DNA of 64,000 bases from Cellulophaga sp. HaHa_2_95 (GTDB taxonomy: Bacteria; Bacteroidota; Bacteroidia; Flavobacteriales; Flavobacteriaceae): NCBI RefSeq assembly GCF_019278565.1, contig NZ_CP058988.1, positions 3,410,001 to 3,474,000 on the forward strand, given 5' to 3'. The notes below the pieces were generated by a model that did no database searches, had not been told where the DNA came from, and saw nothing but the letters and a program-made list of their open reading frames with translations. Positions 9,032 through 17,744 of the stretch are shown here, one piece after another (the first letter of the stretch is position 1; each line of letters starts with the position of its first letter). A program made the translations under genes and the position numbers.

Positions 9032-9574
9032 ATGAAAGGTGTTGTCTTTACAGAGTTTTTAGAAATGGTAGAATTAAAGTTCGGCTTAGAAGTCGTTGAT
9101 ACTATAATCGAAAATTCTAACTTACCCTCAGAAGGTATCTATACGTCTGTAGGTACCTATAGCTTTAATGAAATGGTGAGCCTTATTACCAGTCTTAGTG
9201 ACGAAGTAAAGGCCCCCATGGGCGATCTTATTTACGCCTTTGGGCTCTACCTCTTTAAGGGCTTAGGAAATTCGCACCCTGAAGTAATAGAAAACTACAG
9301 CAATCCTATCAGTCTTCTTTATGCTATTGAAGATCATATTCATGTACATGTAAAAAAATTGTACCCAGATGCGGAACTTCCTACCTTCAAAATCTTAGAC
9401 AAATCAGAAGATTCCATCTCTATGGTGTATTCTTCTTCTAGAGGCTTATACAGATTGGCCCATGGCTTAATTGAAAAAACTTTTGAACACTTTAATGGTA
9501 CTGCCACAATCACTTACGAACTTTTAAAAGAAGATGGTACCGAAGTAAAATTTGATATTGTCCAGAATGGATAA
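9032..9574 (+). CDS. H-NOX haem nitric oxide sensor
   Basis: The 180-residue protein matches a stand-alone H-NOX (HNOB) domain end to end: MKGVVFTEFLEMVE start, YTSVGTY, a His-rich IEDHIHVHVKKLYPDAELP helix and YSSSR (133-137), the haem-propionate YxSxR motif. By spacing to Tyr-Pro, His104 is the likely proximal haem ligand, with His102 and His106 close by. The position equivalent to the distal Tyr of oxygen-binding H-NOX proteins appears to be Leu142, which would favour NO over O2 (inference from remembered family alignments). It overlaps the downstream kinase start by 8 nt, the usual H-NOX/kinase arrangement. It heads the six-gene signalling operon. Confidence 0.95.
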   Translation: MKGVVFTEFLEMVELKFGLEVVDTIIENSNLPSEGIYTSVGTYSFNEMVSLITSLSDEVKAPMGDLIYAFGLYLFKGLGNSHPEVIENYSNPISLLYAIEDHIHVHVKKLYPDAELPTFKILDKSEDSISMVYSSSRGLYRLAHGLIEKTFEHFNGTATITYELLKEDGTEVKFDIVQNG

Positions 9575-11918
9575 CAAAGAAATCACTTTATTAAAGCGTG
9601 CACTTGATAGACAAGTAAAAGCCCGTAAACAAGCAGAAAGCATTTTAGAGGCCAAATCTAAAGAGCTTTATGATACTACGCGCCATTTACAAGAGGTTAA
9701 TAGCCGTTTAGAAAATTTAGTCTCTGAAAAATCTTCAGAATTAAACGAAATTTTTGTAAATATTGTAGATCCTTACGTTGTCATGGATCTTACGGGCAAC
9801 ATAGTTAAAATGAATGATGCCGCAAGAGAATTTCTTGGCTGTGGTCCTGATGAGCATATAGATTTAAGTTCTTACGTACACAAAGATTATATAGAATACA
9901 CCTACAATTCCTTCAAATCATTGGTAGAAGTAGGAACTATAAAAAACTACCGACCAAAGCTAGTGTTAAAAAATGGCGACATTAGAACTGTTGAAGTCAA
10001 TGGGAGTATTATCTATGACGAAAATAGAGCGCCTGTTGGTGCTCAAGGAATTATACGTGATATTAGTCAGGAATCTGAAATCAAGGAACTTTTAGCCAAC
10101 CAAAGAAAACAATTAGATATTATCGTAGAAAATTCTCCTTTAGGAATTATCTTAACGGATAATGAACATATTATAAAGGCAAATAATGCCATTGTCAATT
10201 TATTAGGATACGCTATTGACGAATTAAAAAAACAACCGTTAGATGCTATTTCCTGCTCTGAACACACCACAGAGTCTCAAAAATTAATGAAAAAAATGGA
10301 CGATGGAGAATTAGAAAATTTCTCTGTAGTTAGAACATTCATTAAAAAAAATGGTAAACAACTCTTTACTAAAACAGCAGTTAGTGCCGTTAAAAATCAA
10401 CAAGGAGAAATTGATTATAAAGTAATTATTGTTGAAGATATTACTAAAGAACTCGAGGCCGAAGAGCAACTAAAAGCTTCAGAAAATAGACTCTCTTCCT
10501 TGATTGCCAATTTACATACCGGAATTTTAGTAGAAGATGAGGATAGAAATGTGGTTCTTGCCAATAAAATGTTTTGTGCTTTATTTGAAGTAGAAGTACC
10601 CCCTCATAGATTGGTAGGAATAAATTGCGAAAATGCTATGAACGGCAATGAGCACCTTTTTAAAAACCCAGATTTTGAAATAAAACGAATTAACGCTATA
10701 GTAGAGAGCAAAAATTTAGTCCTATCAGATGAAATTGAAATGGCAGACGGTAAAACGCTGCAACGAGATTTTATTCCTATTTTCAATAAAGGAGTTTACA
10801 ATGGCCATTTATGGACCTATACGGATGTCACCATTTCTAAAAACTACAAAAGAAACTTAGAGGTACAAAAGGAAAAGTATAGCAGTATTATTGCAAATAT
10901 GAACTTAGGCCTACTGGAAGTAAACCTTGATGAAATTATACAAACTGTAAATCAAAGCTTTTGTAAGATGAGTGGTTACACAGAAAAAGAATTACTGGGT
11001 AACAAGGCTACTGATCTTATAAAAATTACAGATTCAGATACCTTGAACAGTAAATCTGAGAAGAGGCTTAAGGGTGAGTCTGATTCTTATGAAGTAGAAG
11101 TTTTACAGAAAGACGGTACTACAAGGCATTGGCTGATAAGTGGTGCTCCACGCTACAATGATTCTGGTAAAGTAATCGGCTCTTTAGGAATCCATTTAGA
11201 TATTACTGCACAGAAGCAATTAGAATTGCAAAAAGAAGCGCTCGTAAAGGAATTAGAAAAGAGCAACGTAGGATTACAAGAATACGCGCATATTGTTTCT
11301 CATGATTTAAAATCGCCTTTACGAAGTATTAGCGCCTTATGTACTTGGTTAAATGAAGATTACCAAGATAAACTAGACGATAACGGAAAGTACAACCTAT
11401 CTATGATGCAAGAAAAAGTAGAAGCCATGGATAGTCTTATTGACGGTATCTTAAAGTACTCTACTATTAATAGTGATAATATAGAAAACTGCTCTGTAGA
11501 TGTAAATGAGGTAATTAAAGAAATTACAGATATTATTTATATCCCGGAACATGTAAAAGTAGTGGTAACAAGTACGCTACCTACTATTTATGCGGATAGG
11601 ACTAAGGTACATCAACTTATACAAAACTTCCTGAGCAATGCTGTGGTGCATATTGAGCGAGAAAAAGGCTTGGTAGAAATTGGTTGCATTGAGACAAAAA
11701 CGCACTGGCAGTTTAGTGTAAAGGATAATGGCGTGGGAATTCCTAAGGAATACCATGAAAAAATATTTAAAATATTCCAATCTGTTGGAAACAAAGAAAG
11801 ATCTACAGGAATTGGTCTTTCTATTGTAAAGAAAATTATAGACTTGTACGAAGGTCAAGTGTGGCTTGAAAGTGAAATTGGGGAAGGAACAACATTTTTC
11901 TTCACCCTAAAAAAATAA
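9567..11918 (+). CDS. Multi-PAS sensor histidine kinase partnered with H-NOX
   Basis: The ATG at 9567 is preferred over 9552 because it gives the short overlap with the H-NOX stop; the product is 783 residues. It is cytosolic (no membrane helix). An N-terminal coiled coil (RALDRQVKARKQAES...) is the likely H-NOX docking helix. About four PAS domains follow. The dimerisation box is EYAHIVSHDLKSPL with His579, and the ATPase part has QNFLSNAV (N box), DNGVGIP (G1) and STGIGLSIVKK (G2). Established: H-NOX controls autophosphorylation of such kinases in response to NO. There is no receiver on the protein, so phosphate must go to a separate HPt or regulator; both are encoded downstream. Confidence 0.93.
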   Translation: MDNKEITLLKRALDRQVKARKQAESILEAKSKELYDTTRHLQEVNSRLENLVSEKSSELNEIFVNIVDPYVVMDLTGNIVKMNDAAREFLGCGPDEHIDLSSYVHKDYIEYTYNSFKSLVEVGTIKNYRPKLVLKNGDIRTVEVNGSIIYDENRAPVGAQGIIRDISQESEIKELLANQRKQLDIIVENSPLGIILTDNEHIIKANNAIVNLLGYAIDELKKQPLDAISCSEHTTESQKLMKKMDDGELENFSVVRTFIKKNGKQLFTKTAVSAVKNQQGEIDYKVIIVEDITKELEAEEQLKASENRLSSLIANLHTGILVEDEDRNVVLANKMFCALFEVEVPPHRLVGINCENAMNGNEHLFKNPDFEIKRINAIVESKNLVLSDEIEMADGKTLQRDFIPIFNKGVYNGHLWTYTDVTISKNYKRNLEVQKEKYSSIIANMNLGLLEVNLDEIIQTVNQSFCKMSGYTEKELLGNKATDLIKITDSDTLNSKSEKRLKGESDSYEVEVLQKDGTTRHWLISGAPRYNDSGKVIGSLGIHLDITAQKQLELQKEALVKELEKSNVGLQEYAHIVSHDLKSPLRSISALCTWLNEDYQDKLDDNGKYNLSMMQEKVEAMDSLIDGILKYSTINSDNIENCSVDVNEVIKEITDIIYIPEHVKVVVTSTLPTIYADRTKVHQLIQNFLSNAVVHIEREKGLVEIGCIETKTHWQFSVKDNGVGIPKEYHEKIFKIFQSVGNKERSTGIGLSIVKKIIDLYEGQVWLESEIGEGTTFFFTLKK

Positions 11919-11923
11919 AAAAA

Positions 11924-13054
11924 ATGAAAACAATTCAAGCAATAAAGCATAAAGACCAAGCATGGAAATTTATGTCGGAAAAAACGACGTTTAAGAATCC
12001 GCTTGTACTCGTTTTCGGGAATAGATTCTTATTGGAATCTCCCTCCCTATATGAAGAAATAAATACAATGTTCCCCGATGGCAATATTGTGTTTGGCTCT
12101 ACCTCTGGAGAAATATTAGGCGAGAATGTATTTGATGATAGTATCGTCATTACCGCCATAGAATTTGAAAATAGCACCTATGTCATCCACTCGGAAAACA
12201 TTACTAATTTCAATTCTGACTCAGAGCAATTAGGCGCTAAACTATCGAGCAAATTTACAAAAGAAGGTTTAAAACATCTTTTTATCGTGTCTGAAGGCAG
12301 TCTAATAAATGGATCCGCACTTATAAAAGGTCTTGAACAACATACGGGAACCTCCACAATTACTGGCGGACTCTGTGGCGATGGGGCTCTATTTGAAAAA
12401 ACGCTAGCCTCACATAATGAAAATCCTAAAAAAGGAGAGGTTATTGCAATCGGTTTATATGGCGCACAATTAGAGGTTACTTGTGCCAATTACGGGGGTT
12501 GGTCTGCTTTTGGCCCAGAACGAGTTATTTCCAAATCTAAAAACAATGTTCTTTATGAATTGGACGGGCAACCAGCATTAGATTTGTATAAAAAATATCT
12601 TGGAGATAAGGCCAATGAGTTACCACAAGCGGCCTTATTATACCCCTTAAGCCTACGAGTAAAGGATAGTACTGAAGTGGTGGTACGAACCATTTTAAAT
12701 ATTGATGAGAAGGCCAATACCATGATTTTAGCAGGCGATGTTCCTGAAGGATCTACCGTACAGCTCATGATGTCTACGGTAGACGATATTGCAGAGGGTG
12801 CAGCCAAAGCAGGTATGTACGCCATGCGTTCTAGAACTAAAAAACCAGATCTTGCTTTATTGGTGAGTTGTATTGGAAGAAAATTAGTAATGAACCAAAG
12901 AACTGAAGAAGAAATAGAAGAAGTAATAGAAGCTATTGGCAAGCAAGCTGTAGTAGCAGGCTTTTACTCTTATGGCGAGTTATCTCCGTTTTCTAATCAA
13001 TTAGGGTGTAAATTGCATAATCAAACAATGACCTTAACTCTGATTAGCGAATAA
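11924..13054 (+). CDS. FIST-domain sensor, NosP-like
   Basis: The 376-residue soluble protein has the FIST_N/FIST_C layout: IVFGSTSGEILG and ITAIEFE in the N-terminal half, GGLCGDGALFEKT in the middle, and the FIST_C region with ALDLYKKYLG, YPLSLR, and near the end VVAGFYSYGELSPF. Established: some FIST proteins next to histidine kinases, named NosP, bind haem and sense NO. Its location between the H-NOX/kinase pair and a second kinase makes a NosP role likely here, though FIST proteins were first proposed to bind small ligands such as amino acids and haem binding is not proven by sequence. The stop overlaps the next kinase ATG as TAATG. Confidence 0.88.
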   Translation: MKTIQAIKHKDQAWKFMSEKTTFKNPLVLVFGNRFLLESPSLYEEINTMFPDGNIVFGSTSGEILGENVFDDSIVITAIEFENSTYVIHSENITNFNSDSEQLGAKLSSKFTKEGLKHLFIVSEGSLINGSALIKGLEQHTGTSTITGGLCGDGALFEKTLASHNENPKKGEVIAIGLYGAQLEVTCANYGGWSAFGPERVISKSKNNVLYELDGQPALDLYKKYLGDKANELPQAALLYPLSLRVKDSTEVVVRTILNIDEKANTMILAGDVPEGSTVQLMMSTVDDIAEGAAKAGMYAMRSRTKKPDLALLVSCIGRKLVMNQRTEEEIEEVIEAIGKQAVVAGFYSYGELSPFSNQLGCKLHNQTMTLTLISE

Positions 13055-14115
13055 TGCACTCACTTTTAAAAAGACAAATCCGAAAACACTTACCTGAGAA
13101 TTTAAAAGATTCTGAAGGTCTAACTGCTTTTATAGAGGCCATTAATAATTCGTATAAAGATTATGACGATAAGGCCGAAATGGTGCAAAGGGCTATGAGT
13201 ATTAGTTCTATAGAATTAACACAAGCTAATAAAGACTTACGAGCAGAATCTGAAAGTCAGCGTAAAATTTTAAATATATTAGAAAAAGCAATTCGTGTTT
13301 TAAATGATGCTGGAAACACAGAACCGGAAGAAAATTCTTCTATGGAATTTCTAGAGGTAGATGCTTTAGAATTAGCCGCTAAGATTGAAAAGCAAGCTAA
13401 GGATATTGTAAAAATGACTGCGGAGAAAAATACGATGATGAAGAATTTAGAGCGACAGAACGCCTCTTTAAATGACTATGCACACATGGTATCGCATGAT
13501 CTGAAGTCGCCCATAAGAAATATCAACGCGTTAATGTGTTGGATTATGGAAGATGAGAAAGAAAAATTCACATCAAACAGTGTAAATAACTGTAACCTCG
13601 TCTCTCAAAATTTGCAAAAAATGGATGCCTTAGTTGATGGCATATTAAGACATGCTGTTATAGACTCTTTGGAGGAGGAACAAATACACTTAAACTTAAA
13701 CCATTTAATAGACGAAATAACAAAAACAGTCTTTATTCCTGAACATATAAAAGTTAGAATCGTAGGACAATTACCCACATTCCTGACCGAAAAATATAAG
13801 ATAGAACAGCTATTTAAAAATTTAATCACCAATAGTATTACTGCTACGGAACAGGTAAAACATGGAGAAATTATTATTAAACATCTAGAAGATACTAATT
13901 TCTGGAAGTTTTCCGTTTCTGATAATGGAAAAGGGATTGCAAAGAAACATCAAGAAAGTATTTTTAATATGTTTAAAAAACTTGAGAATGATTCTAATGC
14001 CTCTGGAATTGGATTAGCATTAGTGAAAAAAGTAGTGAATATATATGAAGGAGATATCTGGTTAGAGTCTGAAGAAGGCAAAGGAACTACAATTTATTTC
14101 ACCCTAAAAAAATAG
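13054..14115 (+). CDS. Sensor histidine kinase partnered with the FIST/NosP protein
   Basis: The 353-residue protein is soluble and lacks PAS domains. Its N-terminal segment (LPENLKDSEGLTAFIEAINNSY...) followed by long coiled coil resembles the N-terminus of kinases found beside NosP proteins. The phosphoacceptor is His148 in YAHMVSHDLKSPIRN; the ATPase boxes are KNLITNSI, DNGKGIA and ASGIGLALVKK. The catalytic core is closely similar to that of the H-NOX kinase (same SHDLKSP.R.I.AL and IPEH[VI]K segments), suggesting duplication and a shared downstream target. Translation is coupled to the FIST gene by a 1-nt overlap and is followed after 1 nt by the HPt gene. Confidence 0.9.
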   Translation: MHSLLKRQIRKHLPENLKDSEGLTAFIEAINNSYKDYDDKAEMVQRAMSISSIELTQANKDLRAESESQRKILNILEKAIRVLNDAGNTEPEENSSMEFLEVDALELAAKIEKQAKDIVKMTAEKNTMMKNLERQNASLNDYAHMVSHDLKSPIRNINALMCWIMEDEKEKFTSNSVNNCNLVSQNLQKMDALVDGILRHAVIDSLEEEQIHLNLNHLIDEITKTVFIPEHIKVRIVGQLPTFLTEKYKIEQLFKNLITNSITATEQVKHGEIIIKHLEDTNFWKFSVSDNGKGIAKKHQESIFNMFKKLENDSNASGIGLALVKKVVNIYEGDIWLESEEGKGTTIYFTLKK

Positions 14116-14116
14116 T

Positions 14117-14437
14117 ATGGAACAACAACCAAATCTTAACTATATAAAAGACCTATCAGGAGATGATAGCGCATTTGAAGAGAAATTTATTTCGGTTTTA
14201 AAAGAAGAAATTCCTTTAGAAAAAGAGGAATATATACGCTGTATTACTGCAGTAAATTATAAAGACACCGCTTCTATTGTACATAAGTTAAAACATAAGC
14301 TAAATATTCTTAGCTTAACGGAAGATTACAAGCTTGCGGTTATTTACGAAGAAGATTTAAAAAAAGGAGATTCCTCCCTCAACGATAAATTTTTAATTAT
14401 CTTGAACAAAATTGATGTTTACATTAAAAACCTATAA
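14117..14437 (+). CDS. Histidine phosphotransfer (HPt) protein
   Basis: This 106-residue all-helical protein has the HPt signature VHKLKHKLNIL with His56 as the expected phosphorylated residue (H-x-L-K pattern). It lies 1 nt after the second kinase and 3 nt before the LytTR regulator. Neither kinase carries its own receiver domain, so the protein could take phosphate from a separate receiver, or act as a shared docking or inhibitory partner. The nearest receivers are the regulator at 8551 and the LytTR protein. Convergence of H-NOX and NosP kinases on common partners is known in gammaproteobacteria; its extension to this operon is inference. Confidence 0.85.
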   Translation: MEQQPNLNYIKDLSGDDSAFEEKFISVLKEEIPLEKEEYIRCITAVNYKDTASIVHKLKHKLNILSLTEDYKLAVIYEEDLKKGDSSLNDKFLIILNKIDVYIKNL

Positions 14438-14440
14438 TTT

Positions 14441-15154
14441 ATGAATTGTATTATAGTTGATGATGAAGGTGCAGCACGAATGATTGTAGAACAATTGTGT
14501 TCTAAAATTCCAGAATTGGATGTTATAGACTCTTTCTCTAACGCTATGGATGCTATGAAATTTTTAAATCAGCAAACTGTTGATGTTGTTTTCTTAGACA
14601 TTCATATGCCAGGTTTCACCGGAATAGATTTTGTACAGACATTGAAAAACCCACCTAGAATTGTTTTAACCACTTCTGACACCAATTTTGCTATTGAAGC
14701 TTATGAGTATGAAGCTATCGTAGATTATTTGGTAAAACCAATTACGCAAGATCGTTTTGAAAAATCTATCGTAAAGATAAAAACGGCATTGGAAAAAAGC
14801 AAAGCTCCAGCTCCTATAGCTACTAAAGCTGCTTCTAATGCAGAAGATGATATTTACATTAATATAGATAGACGCTTAATAAAACTTAAGTTAAACGAAA
14901 TCTTAGTCGTTGAAGCAAAAGGTGATTACATAGAAGTAAAGACCACCACAAAAAATTACCGCGTACATAACACGCTAAAAAGTATTAAAGACAAGTTGCC
15001 TGAAAACATGTTCTTGCAAATTCACCGGTCATACATCATTAATTTTACGAAGATTATTGATATTGAAGATAATAGTGTGTTAATTGAAAAAAGTGTGATC
15101 CCAATAAGCAGATCCAACCGGCCAGAATTAATGAGAAGATTAAACCTTCTTTAA
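14441..15154 (+). CDS. LytTR-family response regulator
   Basis: The 237-residue protein has a receiver domain (1-120; Asp53 in VVFLDIHMPGFTG; KP pair in YLVKPI) and a C-terminal LytTR DNA-binding domain (about 140-237) with the characteristic VEAKGDYIEV, QIHRSYIIN and PISR segments. It is the last gene of the NO-sensing operon and the only one with an obvious DNA-binding output, so the operon most likely controls transcription rather than c-di-GMP turnover; no GGDEF or EAL domain is encoded here. A strong terminator follows about 115 bp downstream. Confidence 0.93.
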   Translation: MNCIIVDDEGAARMIVEQLCSKIPELDVIDSFSNAMDAMKFLNQQTVDVVFLDIHMPGFTGIDFVQTLKNPPRIVLTTSDTNFAIEAYEYEAIVDYLVKPITQDRFEKSIVKIKTALEKSKAPAPIATKAASNAEDDIYINIDRRLIKLKLNEILVVEAKGDYIEVKTTTKNYRVHNTLKSIKDKLPENMFLQIHRSYIINFTKIIDIEDNSVLIEKSVIPISRSNRPELMRRLNLL

Positions 15155-15270
15155 TTCTATTCAACTCGTTTATAACTGGTTTATATAAAAGCTTGATTAA
15201 CAATAAAACGTAATAGAACCAACCCTATAGTGCTATCAGATAGTATAGCAATAATTACCTCAACTACCAA

Positions 15271-15305
15271 AACTCCGCTAGAATAAATCAGCGGAGTTTT
15301 TTTAT
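15271..15305 (+). terminator. Intrinsic terminator of the NO-sensing operon
   Basis: AACTCCGCT (15271-15279) pairs perfectly with AGCGGAGTT (15290-15298) across a 10-nt loop and is followed by a run of T. On the minus strand it also yields a stem with four T, so it may serve the convergent gene at 15330 too. Confidence 0.85.
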
Positions 15306-15329
15306 ACGTTAGATTTCAGAGGGCCTTAT

Positions 15330-17399
15330 TTATTCGTTGCTTTTCTTCAGCTTTTTAAAGTAGAAAGGCTCTTTCAAAAACAACCACTTAACTTTCAGTC
15401 CAATTTCCGTAAACTCAAAACCAGCGGCCGTAGCAGAAGCAATATTGCTATATTTTCCGTACACTTCTGCACTCCAGCGGGTATTAAATTGATGCTTCAC
15501 TCCCACTTCTGCTCTAAAAATAACCGTCTGTGCATCATCTTCTACTTTTTGTAGTCCTGAAGCCGCACTTATCATATAGGTTGTTTTCTCGGAGAAATTA
15601 CCTCTCAAATCACCAAACAGTTCAAAGGCTTGATAGGTTTCTGGACTAAAATAAATGGTAGGTAATTGATCTTGAAATGTAATATACTGAAAATTCACCC
15701 CTACTTTAAAAGCAGGTTTTTTAAATACGTTATAATATAACGAGGTGAAAAGTAAATTTCTGATATTATCATCGGTTTGTCTTGTATGCATCAACTGCGT
15801 ATACCAACCCAGTTTAAAATTAGTGCCCATATTATAATTTAAACCATAATGGTTCATTACAATTTCACGCTCAATTAATTCTGCATTAAAACTCTGCACT
15901 TCTCTCTTATATCCTACATCTAAGCTCTGAAGCCTAAATGGTTGGGTTTGCAGTTTAATATCAAAAACAGGTTGCGTATAGGAGTCCGCTGTAAAATTAG
16001 AGGAATTGATTCCTAGAGAGGCTTTCAAATTTGTTTTAGGTATAAGTTTGTACTCAATTCCGGCCATTAAAACATGAGAGCTAGCTTCATGCATGGTTAC
16101 AGAATTATCTGTAGTTCTGTATTGATAATTTAGCGTAGTAATTAACTTGGTATTAATAGGCACATGAAAATTAGTGGTACTCGAGAAGGCCTCATTATTT
16201 CCATTATCAAAAGTGTAAGCGATATGCTCATCTACACTTGGTGTAAATTTTAAATTAAGTTTTTCTATAAAACCGAGCGCATCTTTCTGCTTATCAAAAA
16301 TTTTTAAAGTTTGAAATGCCGCATTATACGCAGGTATGATCCTATCTGATGCAAATAGCGCATTGGCTTTTCCTAAATTACCATCAAAAGAAGTACTATC
16401 TCTAGATAATATCATATCATAATTAGATAAACTCGTCTTAAAATCTGCAGTATACATGCCGCGGGTTGCTTTTAATGCCGCAATCCAATTCCTGTCAGGA
16501 TACTGTTGTTCTAAAATTGCTATTTCTTCTTTAGCATCTTTATATTTATTATTCCATATTAATGCTTGTACATACCTATCATAGGTAGTTTCTTTTAAAG
16601 CTTGATCTTCAATGCTAGCCACTTTCTCTTTTGCTTGACCTGCAATACGTAAAGCTTCCTTATCATTTTCGCCAATATGTTCCGCTAATGCAATTCCGTT
16701 TAGGGCGGTAATAGAATCTTTCTCATTTGTTGCTAAACGTGCATATATTGCTTTAGCATTAGCTGTTTCCTTAATGATAAGGTAAATGTTGGCGAGGTTT
16801 AATAAGGCATCTTTATCCTCGGGAAAATCAGTGAAAATTTCATTTAAATAAGCTATTCCTTTTTTGTATTCTTGGTTATTTACAAAAGTATTGGCATAGC
16901 CTAGTTTAATAAATTTTCGTGACACTTTTGCACTTCCATTTTCTGGCTGAATAGCAATAGCTCTATTTACAATCTCTAAAGCCTGAGGATATTCTTTAAG
17001 ATTAGATAAGGTATTGGCATATCCGAGCACAGCTCCAAAATTATCTGGATTTTCTGCTACCAGTTTTTTGTACAGCGGTTTGGCCGCTACGAACTCACGA
17101 TCCCAAAGAAAAGACTCGTTATAGTTGATCTGAATTTCAAAATCGCCAGGATATTCTTCTAATAATCCTTTAAAAATAGTGTTGGCCAGTTTAGGCTCAC
17201 CACTAAGCCCCACTGCTCTACCATAACAAAGCTTAGCCGTTTTATTATCCGGGTTGCTTTCTAGATACGATTTGAAGAATGTTTCTGCTTCTTCAAACTT
17301 TCCGGTCTCTAATAATTGAAACCCTTGAGTAATATTGTCTTCTTGCGCCCAAATTAGGTGCGCTGAAAATAGGTATATAAATAGGATGAACTTTCGCAT
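15330..17399 (-). CDS. TPR protein with C-terminal outer-membrane beta-barrel (YaiO-like)
   Basis: The 689-residue protein has a Sec signal ending LIWAQ. Residues about 20-380 form consecutive tetratricopeptide repeats, for example GKFEEAETFFKSYLESNPDN and EYPQALEIVNRAIAIQPEN. From about 390 to the end the sequence alternates aromatic and polar residues as in a beta-barrel. This resembles the YaiO-type outer-membrane family and the TPR-plus-barrel layout of exopolysaccharide export porins such as PgaA. Divergent to it lie a flippase and glycosyltransferase, so a role in polysaccharide export or modification at the outer membrane is plausible. No enzymatic motif is present. Confidence 0.8.
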   Translation of the reverse strand: MRKFILFIYLFSAHLIWAQEDNITQGFQLLETGKFEEAETFFKSYLESNPDNKTAKLCYGRAVGLSGEPKLANTIFKGLLEEYPGDFEIQINYNESFLWDREFVAAKPLYKKLVAENPDNFGAVLGYANTLSNLKEYPQALEIVNRAIAIQPENGSAKVSRKFIKLGYANTFVNNQEYKKGIAYLNEIFTDFPEDKDALLNLANIYLIIKETANAKAIYARLATNEKDSITALNGIALAEHIGENDKEALRIAGQAKEKVASIEDQALKETTYDRYVQALIWNNKYKDAKEEIAILEQQYPDRNWIAALKATRGMYTADFKTSLSNYDMILSRDSTSFDGNLGKANALFASDRIIPAYNAAFQTLKIFDKQKDALGFIEKLNLKFTPSVDEHIAYTFDNGNNEAFSSTTNFHVPINTKLITTLNYQYRTTDNSVTMHEASSHVLMAGIEYKLIPKTNLKASLGINSSNFTADSYTQPVFDIKLQTQPFRLQSLDVGYKREVQSFNAELIEREIVMNHYGLNYNMGTNFKLGWYTQLMHTRQTDDNIRNLLFTSLYYNVFKKPAFKVGVNFQYITFQDQLPTIYFSPETYQAFELFGDLRGNFSEKTTYMISAASGLQKVEDDAQTVIFRAEVGVKHQFNTRWSAEVYGKYSNIASATAAGFEFTEIGLKVKWLFLKEPFYFKKLKKSNE

Positions 17400-17744
17400 G
17401 GATTAGTTTGTACGTTTTTTACTACATTTTAAATAACGGTATTTTATCGAAAATATTAGCATTCATTAGTATTATTTCAAGCTAGAGTAAAGCTATGGTC
17501 TTCATAGTTGTTTTGGAAGTATGCATTTGTCTACTCATCTATTACAATAGGTCATTGACCGAAGCCTGGGTAAAAAAGAATGCTAATTGCAAGACATTTG
17601 GTAAAATAATTGAAGGATAATGATTTTATACTTTTTAAATAAAATACAAATTATAAGAAATATCTTACAATAATATAAAGTTTTAACGTTATAGATATGT
17701 ACTATTAAAAGAAGTACAATAACCAAACCAATTAACCAATCAGC
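17400..17744. other. Divergent intergenic region, 345 bp
   Basis: The gap between the TPR/barrel gene (minus) and flippase gene (plus) is AT-rich. It contains an 11-bp palindrome GGTCATTGACC at 17550-17560 and a candidate plus-strand -7 element TACTTTTT near 17628. I see no open frame or RNA gene in it. It presumably carries both promoters of the polysaccharide locus. Confidence 0.4.

Noticed and set aside
14117..15154. A complete phosphorelay from kinases through HPt to LytTR
   Set aside because: Neither kinase has a receiver domain to hand phosphate to the HPt, so the direct order cannot be asserted from sequence.
17550..17560. Palindrome GGTCATTGACC upstream of the flippase gene as a further regulon box
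   Set aside because: The half-sites are in opposite order (GTCA then TGAC) with a 1-bp centre, and no -7 element lies 35 bp away, so it does not fit the series.
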